A stretch of DNA of 64,000 bases from [Flexibacter] sp. ATCC 35208. Its GTDB lineage: Bacteria > Bacteroidota > Bacteroidia > Chitinophagales > Chitinophagaceae. The translations under genes and the position numbers were made by a program. The notes below the pieces were generated by a model. It had not been told where the DNA came from, ran no database searches, and was given only the letters and a program-made list of their open reading frames with translations. Location: positions 1 to 64,000 of the forward strand of contig NZ_MTKN01000020.1 in NCBI RefSeq assembly GCF_001975825.1, in the 5' to 3' direction. Positions 42,748 through 51,551 of the stretch are shown one piece after another. Numbering within the stretch: the stretch's first letter is position 1; each line of letters opens with the position of its first letter.

Positions 42748-43995
42748 TTAAAATACTAATACTTCTTTGTCTCCAAAATTCTCATAGGATGAAGTGATCA
42801 CCTGTTCGCCTTCCTCCAATCCTTCGAGAATTTCAAAGAACTGCGGATTTTTCTGACCCAGGGAGATATTGCGCTTTACAGCACGTTTACCGCTTTTATC
42901 CACAACGTACACCCAGTTACCACCAGTGTCAGAGAAGAAACCACCTACAGGCAGCAACAGGGCTGCAGAAGATTTACCTAATTCGAGGCGGATAGGAGAG
43001 GATTGTCCCCTGCGGATGCCATCGGGAGTTTCTTTGTCAAATTTCATGTCTACATTGAATCGGCCGTTTTTTACCTCAGGATATACTTTGATGATAACAA
43101 GTTCATAGTTCTTGCTATTAAATTCAAAGCTGGCTTTCAGACCAGGGAATACCCTTGAAATATAGTGTTCATCGACCTCGGCTCTCATTTTGAAACCATT
43201 CAGATCGTCAATCTGCCCGATGTTCTGGCCAGCTTGTATGCTACCCCCTACTTCAGCATCTACTGAGGATAACTGTCCGTCAATCGGTGCTTTCAATACC
43301 AGGTTGTTCATATTATCTTTCATCAGCTGAAGATTACGCTGGGTGCGGGAGATTGTAGATTCCAATCTTTCAATCTGGATTTTGGCATTCTCTTCCTGAA
43401 ATTTCTGGCTTTCAATTTCAATCTGCTTTTGTTTCACCAGCCTTTCGTAATCAAGTTTATACTTAATATAATCCTGGCGGGCCACGATTTTTTCATCTAC
43501 CAGCTGCTTATTTCTGTCATACAGATCCTTGGCCTGATCTATCTGAAAGTCCAGTTCATTGAGTGTCTGCTGCATAGTAAACCGGTTCTGTTTCAGGGTC
43601 TGCCGGGTATTCTGCAGCTCATTGATCAGGCGATATATTTCAGTTTCATGGTTCACAAACTCCATTTCCATATTCTGGTTTTGCAGGCGGAGAATACTAT
43701 CTCCCCTTTTCACCATACTACCTCCTTCCAGGTATTTCTGACTCACGTACCCACCTACGATTGCATCGAGGCGTATGGTCTTCAAAGGTAATACGACTGC
43801 TGTAACAGCAATATATGTATCGAAAGTACCCCGGGTAACTTTAGAAATAGTAATCTTGTCCTTCTCTACATTTAATTTCGAGCGGTGATCGGCAAAGATC
43901 AGGTTATAGATCAGCAACAGTGCTACGACTGCGCCTCCACTTACCAGGGTGATCCTTTTCTTTGACCAGTATTTCTTTTCTATTTTTCTATCCAT
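42748..43995 (-). CDS. Efflux periplasmic adaptor, HlyD type, first gene of the efflux operon
   Basis: 415-aa membrane-fusion protein with one N-terminal helix (about 17-33), a biotinyl-lipoyl-like half (LDAIVGGYVSQKYLEGGSMVKRGDSILRL), a long coiled-coil hairpin (about 95-225), the second half (LVLKAPIDGQLSSVDAEVGGSIQAGQNIG) and a beta-barrel. It heads the unit adaptor-ATPase-permeases 1-4-ATPase 2. A sigma-54-like promoter (44028-44044) and two enhancer-like sites lie upstream, divergent from a sigma-54 activator gene. Confidence 0.92.
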   Translation of the reverse strand: MDRKIEKKYWSKKRITLVSGGAVVALLLIYNLIFADHRSKLNVEKDKITISKVTRGTFDTYIAVTAVVLPLKTIRLDAIVGGYVSQKYLEGGSMVKRGDSILRLQNQNMEMEFVNHETEIYRLINELQNTRQTLKQNRFTMQQTLNELDFQIDQAKDLYDRNKQLVDEKIVARQDYIKYKLDYERLVKQKQIEIESQKFQEENAKIQIERLESTISRTQRNLQLMKDNMNNLVLKAPIDGQLSSVDAEVGGSIQAGQNIGQIDDLNGFKMRAEVDEHYISRVFPGLKASFEFNSKNYELVIIKVYPEVKNGRFNVDMKFDKETPDGIRRGQSSPIRLELGKSSAALLLPVGGFFSDTGGNWVYVVDKSGKRAVKRNISLGQKNPQFFEILEGLEEGEQVITSSYENFGDKEVLVF

Positions 43996-44027
43996 AGGTG
44001 AATGTGCTAAACTTGCATACCGGATAA

Positions 44028-44044
44028 GACAACCGGCATGCCAA
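44028..44044 (-). promoter_or_regulatory. Sigma-54-like -24/-12 promoter of the efflux operon
   Basis: On the minus strand TTGGCATG-CCGG-TTGTC matches the -24 consensus TTGGCACG in 7 of 8 bases and keeps TTG at -12 (C to T change after it), with correct phasing. Start would be near 44017, about 22 nt before the adaptor ATG. The divergent gene encodes a sigma-54 activator. Confidence 0.6.
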
Positions 44045-44097
44045 AGCCGGGAATCCTTTACCAGTAAAGCATTTCAAAGCACAGCATCCTTTCAAAA

Positions 44098-44134
44098 CGT
44101 CCTGTACCGCACACTGTACGTCCAATTCCGGACA
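44098..44134 (-). promoter_or_regulatory. Two 16-bp enhancer-like sites, 21 bp apart
   Basis: Minus-strand 16-mers TGTCCGGAATTGGACG (44119-44134) and TGTGCGGTACAGGACG (44098-44113) agree at 12 of 16 positions and repeat with exactly 21-bp spacing, two helical turns. They lie about 80-118 bp upstream of the predicted efflux operon start, the usual place for sigma-54 activator binding sites. Confidence 0.6.
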
Positions 44135-44244
44135 CTTTCCCCCAATCCGTTGCCAGTACTGCCAAAAACCGAAATCTTTTTATAATATTGCCAGTAGCCA
44201 CATCCGCATTCGTTTGCCCAGGTCAATCATTGTCGGGAACATTG

Positions 44245-44277
44245 TTTGCGGTGCTCTATCAACAATATATTTATTTG
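44245..44277 (+). promoter_or_regulatory. Housekeeping-type promoter of the sigma-54 activator gene
   Basis: TTTG (44245-44248) and TTTATTTG (44270-44277, one mismatch to TAnnTTTG) are 21 bp apart. The start would be within a few bases of the ATG at 44286. Confidence 0.45.
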
Positions 44278-44285
44278 AATTGGTT

Positions 44286-45641
44286 ATGACTACGACTACA
44301 CTGCCTGGTAAAATACTGATAGTAGATGATGATATGGACGTATTGCGCGCAGCACGCCTCCTGTTGAAACGCCATTTTGGCCAGGTAGACTTTGAGCGCA
44401 ATCCCCAGAAGATCCCTTACCTGGTATCTAATTTTGAATACGACGTGATCCTGCTGGACATGAACTTTACCCGTGACCTGAGCAGTGGTAAGGAAGGATT
44501 TGAATGGCTGGACAGGATACTGGACATTCAACCCACTGCAGCAGTAGTTATGTTCACGGCCTATGGCGACGTGGAAATGGCAGTAAGGGCCATCAAAGCA
44601 GGAGCAGCTGATTTTGTGCTGAAACCCTGGGAAAATGAAAAGCTCCTGGCCACTATGCAGGGAGCTTACAACAAAAAACACCAACACAAGGACAAGGTAG
44701 CCCCACCTACCCCAGCGACTAACAATAATAGTTCAATCATTGGCAATAGTCCGTCCATGATGGCAGTATTGGATACAGCTGAAAGGGTAGCCGGCACAGA
44801 TGCCAACGTACTCATTCTAGGTGAAAATGGCACTGGCAAGGATATGCTGGCCAGACATATTCACCAGCTCTCCCATCGTACCTCCCACCCTTTTGTGAGC
44901 GTAGACCTTGGGGCCATCAGTGAAAGTCTGTTTGAAAGTGAACTGTTTGGCCATGTGAAAGGCGCCTTTACAGATGCCCGCGAAGACAGGATCGGTCGGT
45001 TTGAAGAAGCCAACAAAGGCACCATCTTCCTCGATGAACTGGGAAACATTTCCCTTCCGTTACAGGCAAAACTGCTCACCGTATTGCAAAACAGGTCGGT
45101 GACCAAAGTAGGTAGTAACAAAGCCCATCCTGTAGATGTACGTCTTATCTGCGCCACTAACCGCAACATTCAGCAGATGGCGGCACAATACCTGTTTCGC
45201 CAGGATTTACTCTACCGGATCAATACAATTGAAATACACCTTCCTCCTCTCAGAGAAAGACAGGAAGACATCATAGCCCTGGCAGAACATTTCCTCCAAT
45301 TGTATAGCAGTAAATATAAACGCCCGGTGAATAGTCTGCACGAATCACTCGTACAGCAGTTGCTACAATATGACTGGCCAGGGAATATCCGTGAACTGCA
45401 ACACGCTATGGAGAGAGCGGTCATTCTCTCCCAGGGCAAGGTATTGCAGGCTAAAGATGTATTTGTGAAAAACCCTGTACAGGAAACCCAGCTGAATACC
45501 GGCTATAACCTGGAAGAAATGGAGCGCAACATCATCACCCAGGCCATGAAGAAATGTAATGGCAACATCACTGAAGCCGCCAGGGAACTGGGCCTCAGCA
45601 GAGCAGCACTCTATAGAAGACTGGAAAAATATAATATCTAA
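44286..45641 (+). CDS. NtrC-family sigma-54-dependent response regulator of the efflux locus
   Basis: 451-aa activator. Receiver (Asp58 in VILLDMNFTRDL), AAA+ domain with Walker A GENGTGKDM, sigma-54 contact loop GAFTDA (a GAFTGA variant), Walker B GTIFLDEL, and a Fis-type helix-turn-helix at the end (GNITEAARELGLSRAALYRRLEKY). The ATG at 44286 is preferred to the upstream in-frame start because it gives the usual receiver N-terminus. Its stop is directly followed by the kinase ATG, so the two are cotranscribed. It very likely activates the divergent efflux operon. Confidence 0.93.
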   Translation: MTTTTLPGKILIVDDDMDVLRAARLLLKRHFGQVDFERNPQKIPYLVSNFEYDVILLDMNFTRDLSSGKEGFEWLDRILDIQPTAAVVMFTAYGDVEMAVRAIKAGAADFVLKPWENEKLLATMQGAYNKKHQHKDKVAPPTPATNNNSSIIGNSPSMMAVLDTAERVAGTDANVLILGENGTGKDMLARHIHQLSHRTSHPFVSVDLGAISESLFESELFGHVKGAFTDAREDRIGRFEEANKGTIFLDELGNISLPLQAKLLTVLQNRSVTKVGSNKAHPVDVRLICATNRNIQQMAAQYLFRQDLLYRINTIEIHLPPLRERQEDIIALAEHFLQLYSSKYKRPVNSLHESLVQQLLQYDWPGNIRELQHAMERAVILSQGKVLQAKDVFVKNPVQETQLNTGYNLEEMERNIITQAMKKCNGNITEAARELGLSRAALYRRLEKYNI

Positions 45642-46979
45642 ATGAACCGGTTCAGCGTCAATATATTCCTGCGAATACTCCTGCTCACCGCCAGCACCAT
45701 TGCCGGCGTAGAAGTATGGAGGATACTGGGGCCGATTCCCGGGTTAGCTATCGCCGCCCTGATCTGCCTGCAGATCTATGGAATGTATTACTACATGAAC
45801 AGGATTAACAGAAAGCTCACACTTTTTTTGGAGTCCATCCGTTACGAAGACTTTTCCATCCGGTTCAGCGCCGATAATAAAATGGGGAAAAGCTTTCAGG
45901 CACTCAATTACCAGTTCAACGAAGTACTGGAAGCCTTTCGGCAAACCAGGGCCGAAAAGGAAGCGAACCTGAAATACATCGATACGATCGTACAGCATAT
46001 CAGCATCGGCGTACTGTCTTTTGATGCGGAGGGTAGAATAGAACTCATCAACCCTGCAGCTTTCAAGTTACTGGGCATCTATCGCCTACGCAACATAGCA
46101 GAGTTAAAATCAGCTCACCCCGATCTGCCTGAATTATTGCTACAGGTGCACTCCGGCAATAAGATCCTGTATCGTACCCGTACTGAACAACAACTCTCGA
46201 TTCAGGCAGCAACTGTACGTTTACAGGGCCGCCTGGTCAAATTGATCTCCCTGCAAAACATTCATGCAGAGCTGCAACAAAAAGAGCTGGAAGCCTGGCA
46301 GAACCTGACCAAGATCCTTCGTCATGAAATCATGAACTCTGTCACCCCGATCGTATCCCTCATAAGCACCATGCAGGATATTATAGAGCAGGACATTGCA
46401 CCGGATAGCCACCAGCCCGAGGCGATTACCGACCTGATAGAAGCGCTGGAAACGATCAAAAGCCGGAGTAAAGGCATCATGAACTTCGTCAACGCCTACA
46501 GGGATTATACCGCTCTTCCCAAGCCACAATTCACGGATGTTAATATCAAGGAACTGATCACAGTAGTGAGTAACCTGTTGCAATCGGATCTTAAACAGGC
46601 AGGCATCTATTACCAGTTTGAAGTAGATTCTGCCGGTGCAGAAATTCATGCAGACAGTGCCCAGTTGCAGATGGTGCTGATCAACCTGGTCAAAAATGCC
46701 ATGGATGCACTGGAACACACCGCTCACCCGGAAATCAAACTCACCGCAACGATGACCACGCCTAACCAGGTTTGCATCTCCATTGCCGACAATGGTCCGG
46801 GTATAGATGCGGATGCAATCAATAAGATCTTTATCCCTTTCTATACCACTAAGCGCAAAGGCAGCGGTATCGGTCTTAGCCTCTCTCAGCAAATCATCCA
46901 GCTGCATGGCGGGCAATTGAAAGTAGATAGTACCAGTAGTAATGGTACTACATTTAAAGTGATCCTTGCTACGGTGTAA
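45642..46979 (+). CDS. NtrY-like membrane histidine kinase
   Basis: 445-aa kinase with two N-terminal helices (about 8-27 and 33-52), a PAS-like domain (about 110-205, GVLSFDAEGRIELINPAA), HisKA with His228 in LTKILRHEIMNSVTPIVS, and HATPase_c with NLVKNAMDAL, DNGPGID and GSGIGLSLSQQI. The short periplasmic loop argues for membrane or cytoplasmic sensing, as in envelope-stress kinases. It starts immediately after the activator stop. Confidence 0.92.
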   Translation: MNRFSVNIFLRILLLTASTIAGVEVWRILGPIPGLAIAALICLQIYGMYYYMNRINRKLTLFLESIRYEDFSIRFSADNKMGKSFQALNYQFNEVLEAFRQTRAEKEANLKYIDTIVQHISIGVLSFDAEGRIELINPAAFKLLGIYRLRNIAELKSAHPDLPELLLQVHSGNKILYRTRTEQQLSIQAATVRLQGRLVKLISLQNIHAELQQKELEAWQNLTKILRHEIMNSVTPIVSLISTMQDIIEQDIAPDSHQPEAITDLIEALETIKSRSKGIMNFVNAYRDYTALPKPQFTDVNIKELITVVSNLLQSDLKQAGIYYQFEVDSAGAEIHADSAQLQMVLINLVKNAMDALEHTAHPEIKLTATMTTPNQVCISIADNGPGIDADAINKIFIPFYTTKRKGSGIGLSLSQQIIQLHGGQLKVDSTSSNGTTFKVILATV

Positions 46980-46996
46980 ATCCTTATTTTAGTAAC

Positions 46997-47626
46997 ATGA
47001 AACCGGTTGTCTTTAACAGTCTTTATTGGGGCACAATGCCTATACTGCTTTGGGGCTGTTTTGTGAATTCCGCATGGCTGAAGGAGCTGTCAATGGTTCT
47101 TTTAATTGTTTATGCGGCCGTATTTTTCATATCCGGCACCCGCTACACACCAACACTTATCAGAGTGCTGTTAATCATAGGCTTAGCTATTACAAGTCCA
47201 CCTTTAGTCCACCTTCTCGCCGGTGCTTCTATACCGCTGGTTCACATCGTCTATATTGCTTTCTTTTTAAAGATCCGGTATACGAATTATCCACTACCTA
47301 CCTGTAAGTGGGCATTTATCTTTCTGACAGAAGCGCTGGGTCTGGCGATCTTCTTCTATTTCCTGCCTACACTGGAAACGGTCTGGCCTGTGGTCCTTTG
47401 TCTTTTCACTGCTTCTATAGCCCTCCAATCCGTTATGCATGCCTTTCGCCTCAGTGATCAGCCAGCTGGCTGGTATTGCCTGGCAGGCATCTCCTTCCTC
47501 ATTGCCGGTGGCGCACTTCCACCAACTATCAGCTTGATCTGCTACGCATTAGCCAATTACGGCCTCGTCTACGGTGCTACCCGTTATATATGGCAAAAGC
47601 AGGGTATCCCCTACGCAATCCGGTAA
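46997..47626 (+). CDS. Multi-pass membrane protein of unknown function
   Basis: 209-aa protein, strongly hydrophobic with about 6-7 predicted helices and short loops. No recognisable motif. It lies 17 bp after the efflux kinase gene and 34 bp before nadB on the same strand, so could belong to either transcript. I do not recognise the family with confidence. Confidence 0.7.
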   Translation: MKPVVFNSLYWGTMPILLWGCFVNSAWLKELSMVLLIVYAAVFFISGTRYTPTLIRVLLIIGLAITSPPLVHLLAGASIPLVHIVYIAFFLKIRYTNYPLPTCKWAFIFLTEALGLAIFFYFLPTLETVWPVVLCLFTASIALQSVMHAFRLSDQPAGWYCLAGISFLIAGGALPPTISLICYALANYGLVYGATRYIWQKQGIPYAIR

Positions 47627-47660
47627 TATACCGTACATTTGATTCGCTAGATGAGTTATT

Positions 47661-49259
47661 ATGCAACAGACAGATTTTTTAGTGATTGGTTCCGGCATCG
47701 CAGGATTAACCTATGCGCTCAAAATAGCAGGTGCCTGTCCAGATAAAAAGATCACCATCATCACTAAGACCCAGGAAGACGAAACGAATACGAAGTATGC
47801 ACAGGGTGGTGTAGCCGTAGTGAATGATCTTGAGAACGACAGCTTTGCCAAGCACATTGAAGACACCCTGATTGCCGGCGATGGCCTATGCAATGAGAAA
47901 ATAGTAGAGATCGTGGTAAAGGAAGGCCCCGAGCGGGTAAATGAGATCATTGAATGGGGCGCCAACTTTGATAAGAATCCTGACGGAGACTTTGCCCTTG
48001 GAAGAGAAGGCGGACATTCGGAATTCAGGGTGATCCACTACAAAGACATCACGGGTTATGAAATAGAAAGAGCCTTGCTGGCAGCCGTTCGCCAGCATCC
48101 AAATATCGAACTGGTCACTCACTGCTTTGTGGTAGACCTCATCACCCAGCACCACCTGGGTTACCTGGTAACCAAATCCACGCCTGACATTGAATGTTAT
48201 GGTGTATACGTATTGAACCTTCTCACAAACAAGATAGAAAAGATACTGAGCCGCATCACCCTCATCGCCACTGGTGGCAATGGGCAGGTGTATCGTAGCA
48301 CCACTAACCCTTCTATCGCCTCTGGCGATGGTGTGGCTATGGTGTACCGCGCCAAAGGTAGAATTGAAAATATGGAATTCATCCAGTTTCACCCTACCGC
48401 GCTCTATCAGCCGGGTGTGAACAACGCCTTCCTGATTACAGAAGCTGTACGTGGCGATGGTGGTATTCTGCGCAATATACACGGCGAAGACTTCATGCAT
48501 AAATACGATCCCCGTCTCTCCCTCGCTCCCCGAGATATCGTGGCCAGAGCAATAGACAGTGAGATGAAGATCACCGGTACAGAACATGTATACCTCGATT
48601 GCCGGCATATGGATATGGAGAAGTTCATTCACCACTTCCCCAACATCTATGAGAAATGCCTGACATCTGGTATCGATGTGAAGAAGGACATGATTCCGGT
48701 AGCTCCGGCTGCTCACTATAGCTGCGGAGGTATCAAAGTAAATGAACATGGTTGTACCAGCATTCAGAACCTGTATGCATGCGGCGAGTGCTCCAGCACA
48801 GGATTACACGGCGCCAACCGCCTTGCGTCCAATTCACTGCTGGAAGCCATGGTGTTTGCACACCGTTGTTACCAGACGGCCGTAAACAGGATCGATGCAA
48901 TTCCATTCAAAGGAAACGTACCTGACTGGAATGCAGCAGGAACCACGGCTCCCAAGGAAATGATCCTCATTACCCAGAGCCTGAAGGAACTGAAGCAGAT
49001 TATGAGTGATTATCTTGGTATCGTGCGTACCAATGAACGTATCCAGAGAGCAATACGCAGACTGGACATTCTGCACGAAGAAACAGAAAACCTCTATGAG
49101 AAGACAGAAGTCTCTCCGCAATTGTGTGAGCTGCGCAACCTGATCACCGTAGGTTATTTGATCGTAAAAAGCGCTTCCTTCCGCAAGGAAAGCAGAGGTC
49201 TTCATTTCAATACCGATTATCCAAACAAGAGCGAACTGGTACAAAACATTGTGTTATAG
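47661..49259 (+). CDS. nadB: L-aspartate oxidase
   Basis: 532-aa FAD enzyme that oxidises L-aspartate to iminoaspartate, the first step of de novo NAD synthesis. FAD-binding FLVIGSGIAGLTYALKIA at the N-terminus, YAQGGVAVV, the active-site region QFHPTALYQPG, HYSCGGIKVNEHG, and LHGANRLASNSLLEAMVFAH, then the C-terminal helical domain. Length is normal. nadA and nadC are not in the window. Confidence 0.95.
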   Translation: MQQTDFLVIGSGIAGLTYALKIAGACPDKKITIITKTQEDETNTKYAQGGVAVVNDLENDSFAKHIEDTLIAGDGLCNEKIVEIVVKEGPERVNEIIEWGANFDKNPDGDFALGREGGHSEFRVIHYKDITGYEIERALLAAVRQHPNIELVTHCFVVDLITQHHLGYLVTKSTPDIECYGVYVLNLLTNKIEKILSRITLIATGGNGQVYRSTTNPSIASGDGVAMVYRAKGRIENMEFIQFHPTALYQPGVNNAFLITEAVRGDGGILRNIHGEDFMHKYDPRLSLAPRDIVARAIDSEMKITGTEHVYLDCRHMDMEKFIHHFPNIYEKCLTSGIDVKKDMIPVAPAAHYSCGGIKVNEHGCTSIQNLYACGECSSTGLHGANRLASNSLLEAMVFAHRCYQTAVNRIDAIPFKGNVPDWNAAGTTAPKEMILITQSLKELKQIMSDYLGIVRTNERIQRAIRRLDILHEETENLYEKTEVSPQLCELRNLITVGYLIVKSASFRKESRGLHFNTDYPNKSELVQNIVL

Positions 49260-49278
49260 AATTTGTTGCTAAGTAGAG

Positions 49279-50139
49279 ATGTACTATTTAATTCTGGCTT
49301 TTACATACGCCATTTCAATATTGCCGTTGTGGCTGTTATACTTCATCAGCGATGGGTTATACCTCATTATTTACTACCTGGTAGGCTACCGGAAAAAGAT
49401 TGTATTTGACAATCTCCGCAAGTCATTTCCGGAAAAATCTCCTGCTGAAATCACCAGGCTGGCAAGGAGTTATTACCGCAATCTGACGGATATGATCGTG
49501 GAGACCGCCAAACTGCTGACCATGAGCAAAAAGTCGTTGGAAAAACGTTTTAAATGTGATTTAACAGTATTACATGAACTCTATGCACAGGGCAAAAGTT
49601 GTCAGTTGCATTTAGGCCATAATTTCAACTGGGAATGGGCCAATGTATTTTGCATGCAGAGAGTCGGCTTCCCTTTCCTGGTAGTATACATGCCGCTCAC
49701 CAACAAATCTGCTGATCGCTTCTTCCGTCACTTTCGTGAGAAATCAGGCACAGTACTGATCCCTGCGAATGATATCAGGGAGGCGATGGCACCCTGGCAG
49801 CATAAACAACACCTCATTGCACTGGTGGCAGATCAGAATCCTGGCAATCCACGGCGTAGCTACTGGTTCCCTTTCCTGAACAGAATGACTGCTTTCTATA
49901 AAGGACCGGAAATGAGCGCCAGAAGGAATGATACACCTGTAGTATTTGTAGACATACGAAAAGTAAAGAGAGGCTACTACGATGCTAAGCTAAAGCTGGC
50001 ATTTGAACATCCCCAGCAGGAACCGGAAGGCAAGGTCACAGAAACTTTTGTACGATATCTTGAGAACAATATATTGGAACAGCCAGATGTGTGGGTATGG
50101 AGCCACAGAAGGTGGAAACATCGCTATAATCAGCAATAA
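49279..50139 (+). CDS. Lipid A biosynthesis-type lysophospholipid acyltransferase
   Basis: 286-aa membrane-anchored acyltransferase of the LpxL/HtrB family with an N-terminal helix (about 3-25) and the catalytic H-x4-E motif in LGHNFNWEW (about residue 113). It also has the ALVADQNPG segment and an HRRWKHR C-terminus. It would add a secondary acyl chain to lipid A or a related amphiphile. It lies 19 bp after nadB and is followed by a 102-bp repeat element. Confidence 0.9.
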   Translation: MYYLILAFTYAISILPLWLLYFISDGLYLIIYYLVGYRKKIVFDNLRKSFPEKSPAEITRLARSYYRNLTDMIVETAKLLTMSKKSLEKRFKCDLTVLHELYAQGKSCQLHLGHNFNWEWANVFCMQRVGFPFLVVYMPLTNKSADRFFRHFREKSGTVLIPANDIREAMAPWQHKQHLIALVADQNPGNPRRSYWFPFLNRMTAFYKGPEMSARRNDTPVVFVDIRKVKRGYYDAKLKLAFEHPQQEPEGKVTETFVRYLENNILEQPDVWVWSHRRWKHRYNQQ

Positions 50140-50191
50140 AACCATTCATGAAAAGAGGAAATTTACCAACGGGAATGAACCCTGTTTTCAG

Positions 50192-50293
50192 AGGGGCTGA
50201 CCAAAAAGGGGCCCCCCTCTCGGGTAGGTGATGGAGCCGAAATTGCTTTTCCGCAATTCTGAACACCTTCATTTTACTTTTTAGTCAGCCCCT
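50192..50293. repeat. 102-bp MITE-like element, copy 1
   Basis: The ends AGGGGCTGACCAAAAAG and CTTTTTAGTCAGCCCCT are 17-bp inverted repeats with one mismatch. The element is identical over its full length to 55675-55776. Internally AGGTG/CACCT and AATTGC/GCAATT can pair, so the transcript would be a long branched hairpin. It begins 52 bp after the acyltransferase stop and abuts the BON gene stop. A 27-codon frame MKVFRIAEKQFRLHH... on the minus strand may be a transposase-start fossil. No clear target duplication. Confidence 0.85.
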
Positions 50294-50605
50294 TTATTGC
50301 TGATTGACAGTATCTTCCGGCATTGGCGGTAGCGGTGGAATTACTGGTTCCACCATGATATTATTGTTGACAGCTTTCACTCCATTTATATTCTTTACTG
50401 CATCTTCTGCTGCTACTTTCGCACTGTCATTAGGGACCTCCCCATTTAGGTCTACTATTCCATCTTTCACCTCGGCAGTGATGCCGGGGGAATTATTCAA
50501 TTTATCAATTACGGCCAACTTTAGAGTATCATCTCCGGGCCGGCACGAGTACAGGCTGGTAACCACCAGTGTGCTGGCGGCCATCAATAAAGATTTGCAA
50601 TCCAT
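50294..50605 (-). CDS. BON-domain lipoprotein
   Basis: 103-aa predicted lipoprotein with a signal peptide and lipobox ending in LYSC (Cys21), one BON domain (about 28-88, PGITAEVKDGIVDLNGEVPNDSAKVAAEDAVKNINGV with the G-V-V/D-L-x-G pattern) and a proline-rich tail. BON domains bind phospholipid or envelope polymers and are induced by osmotic stress. Its stop codon directly abuts the 102-bp repeat element. Confidence 0.87.
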   Translation of the reverse strand: MDCKSLLMAASTLVVTSLYSCRPGDDTLKLAVIDKLNNSPGITAEVKDGIVDLNGEVPNDSAKVAAEDAVKNINGVKAVNNNIMVEPVIPPLPPMPEDTVNQQ

Positions 50606-50633
50606 GGTTAAAATTTTAAAATCCTATAATGCT

Positions 50634-51443
50634 CTATCCATTGTCGGCAAAGCCGGGATAAAGGGTCATTCCTCCATCAATAAACAAAGTAGTACCTGTG
50701 ACATAATCACTCTCATCACTCGCCAGCCACACGGCAGCTTTCGCGATATCTTCAGGAACCCCGACCCTGCCATATGGTATCAGTTCCAATAATTTCTGCT
50801 CATCCGCTGGCGTATCCCATGCATCTTTGTTAATGCGTGTTTTGATTGCACCAGGCCCCAGACTGTTTACTCTTATCTTATATGGAGCCAATTCCTGTGC
50901 CATAGATTGCATGAGTAATTTCACCCCACCCTTGCTGGCTGCATAATTCACATGGCCGGCCCAGGGTATTACTTCGTGCACACTACTCATACAAATTATT
51001 TTCCCGGCGGCTTTGGAGCGGGAGGGCTGTACCCCCCTTCTTTTGAATTCCTTTGCGGCTTCACGGGCACATAGAAATTGTCCTGTAAGATTGGTCCCAA
51101 TTACCACATTCCACTGGTCCAGGGTCATTTCAAGGAATGGCGCATCCTGCTGAATGCCTGCATTGGTCACTGCTATATCAAGCGTACCATAACGGGATAA
51201 GATGGCTGAATACATGGTCAGCACCTCCGCTTCCTGACTGATGTCACATTGATGTACGAAACCATCCCCACCGGCAGATTTAATATCGTCCAGGATTTTC
51301 TCCGCATCTGGCCTGCTCTTGTCACTGTGAAAGTTAATGATCACGGCAGCGCCTGCTTCGGCCATTGCCAGTGCTATAGCGGCTCCGATACCCGTACTAC
51401 TACCGGTGACCAGTGCAATCTGTCCTCGTAATTGTTTGCCCAT
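50634..51443 (-). CDS. SDR-family oxidoreductase, glucose 1-dehydrogenase-like
   Basis: 269-aa NAD(P)-dependent short-chain dehydrogenase. Cofactor motif TGSSTGIG at about 13-20, NAG in VTNAGIQ, catalytic Ser in ICMSSVHEV and Tyr-Lys in YAASKGG, and C-terminal GTTLFIDGGMTLYPG. The overall sequence resembles Bacillus glucose 1-dehydrogenases, but substrate cannot be assigned. The ATG at 51443 is used in place of a 7-codon extension. Confidence 0.88.
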   Translation of the reverse strand: MGKQLRGQIALVTGSSTGIGAAIALAMAEAGAAVIINFHSDKSRPDAEKILDDIKSAGGDGFVHQCDISQEAEVLTMYSAILSRYGTLDIAVTNAGIQQDAPFLEMTLDQWNVVIGTNLTGQFLCAREAAKEFKRRGVQPSRSKAAGKIICMSSVHEVIPWAGHVNYAASKGGVKLLMQSMAQELAPYKIRVNSLGPGAIKTRINKDAWDTPADEQKLLELIPYGRVGVPEDIAKAAVWLASDESDYVTGTTLFIDGGMTLYPGFADNG

Positions 51444-51497
51444 AGAAAATACTATTTTCCACATTGTTTGTCAAAAAGCATACCTCCCGCAAAATCA

Positions 51498-51530
51498 AAA
51501 AGGACCGTGCACCTGGCACGATCCTTTTTT
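51498..51530 (-). terminator. Terminator after the MBL-rhodanese gene
   Basis: AAAAGGACCGTGC pairs with GCACGATCCTTTT with one mismatch; T-runs lie on both strands. It separates the MBL gene from the downstream SDR gene. Confidence 0.82.
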
Positions 51531-51551
51531 AACTATTTGGTAATAAGTGTA

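Noticed and set aside
44057..44240. Further TGGCA motifs as extra sigma-54 promoters (e.g. TTTGGCAGTACTGGCAA on the minus strand)
   Set aside because: The -24 to -12 spacing is wrong by one or more bases.
50036..50272. 78-codon minus-strand frame starting MKVFRIAEKQF, also at 55573-55755
   Set aside because: Only the first 27 codons are shared, entirely within the repeat element; beyond it each frame runs into opposite-strand genes. Treated as a possible transposase fossil, not as a gene.
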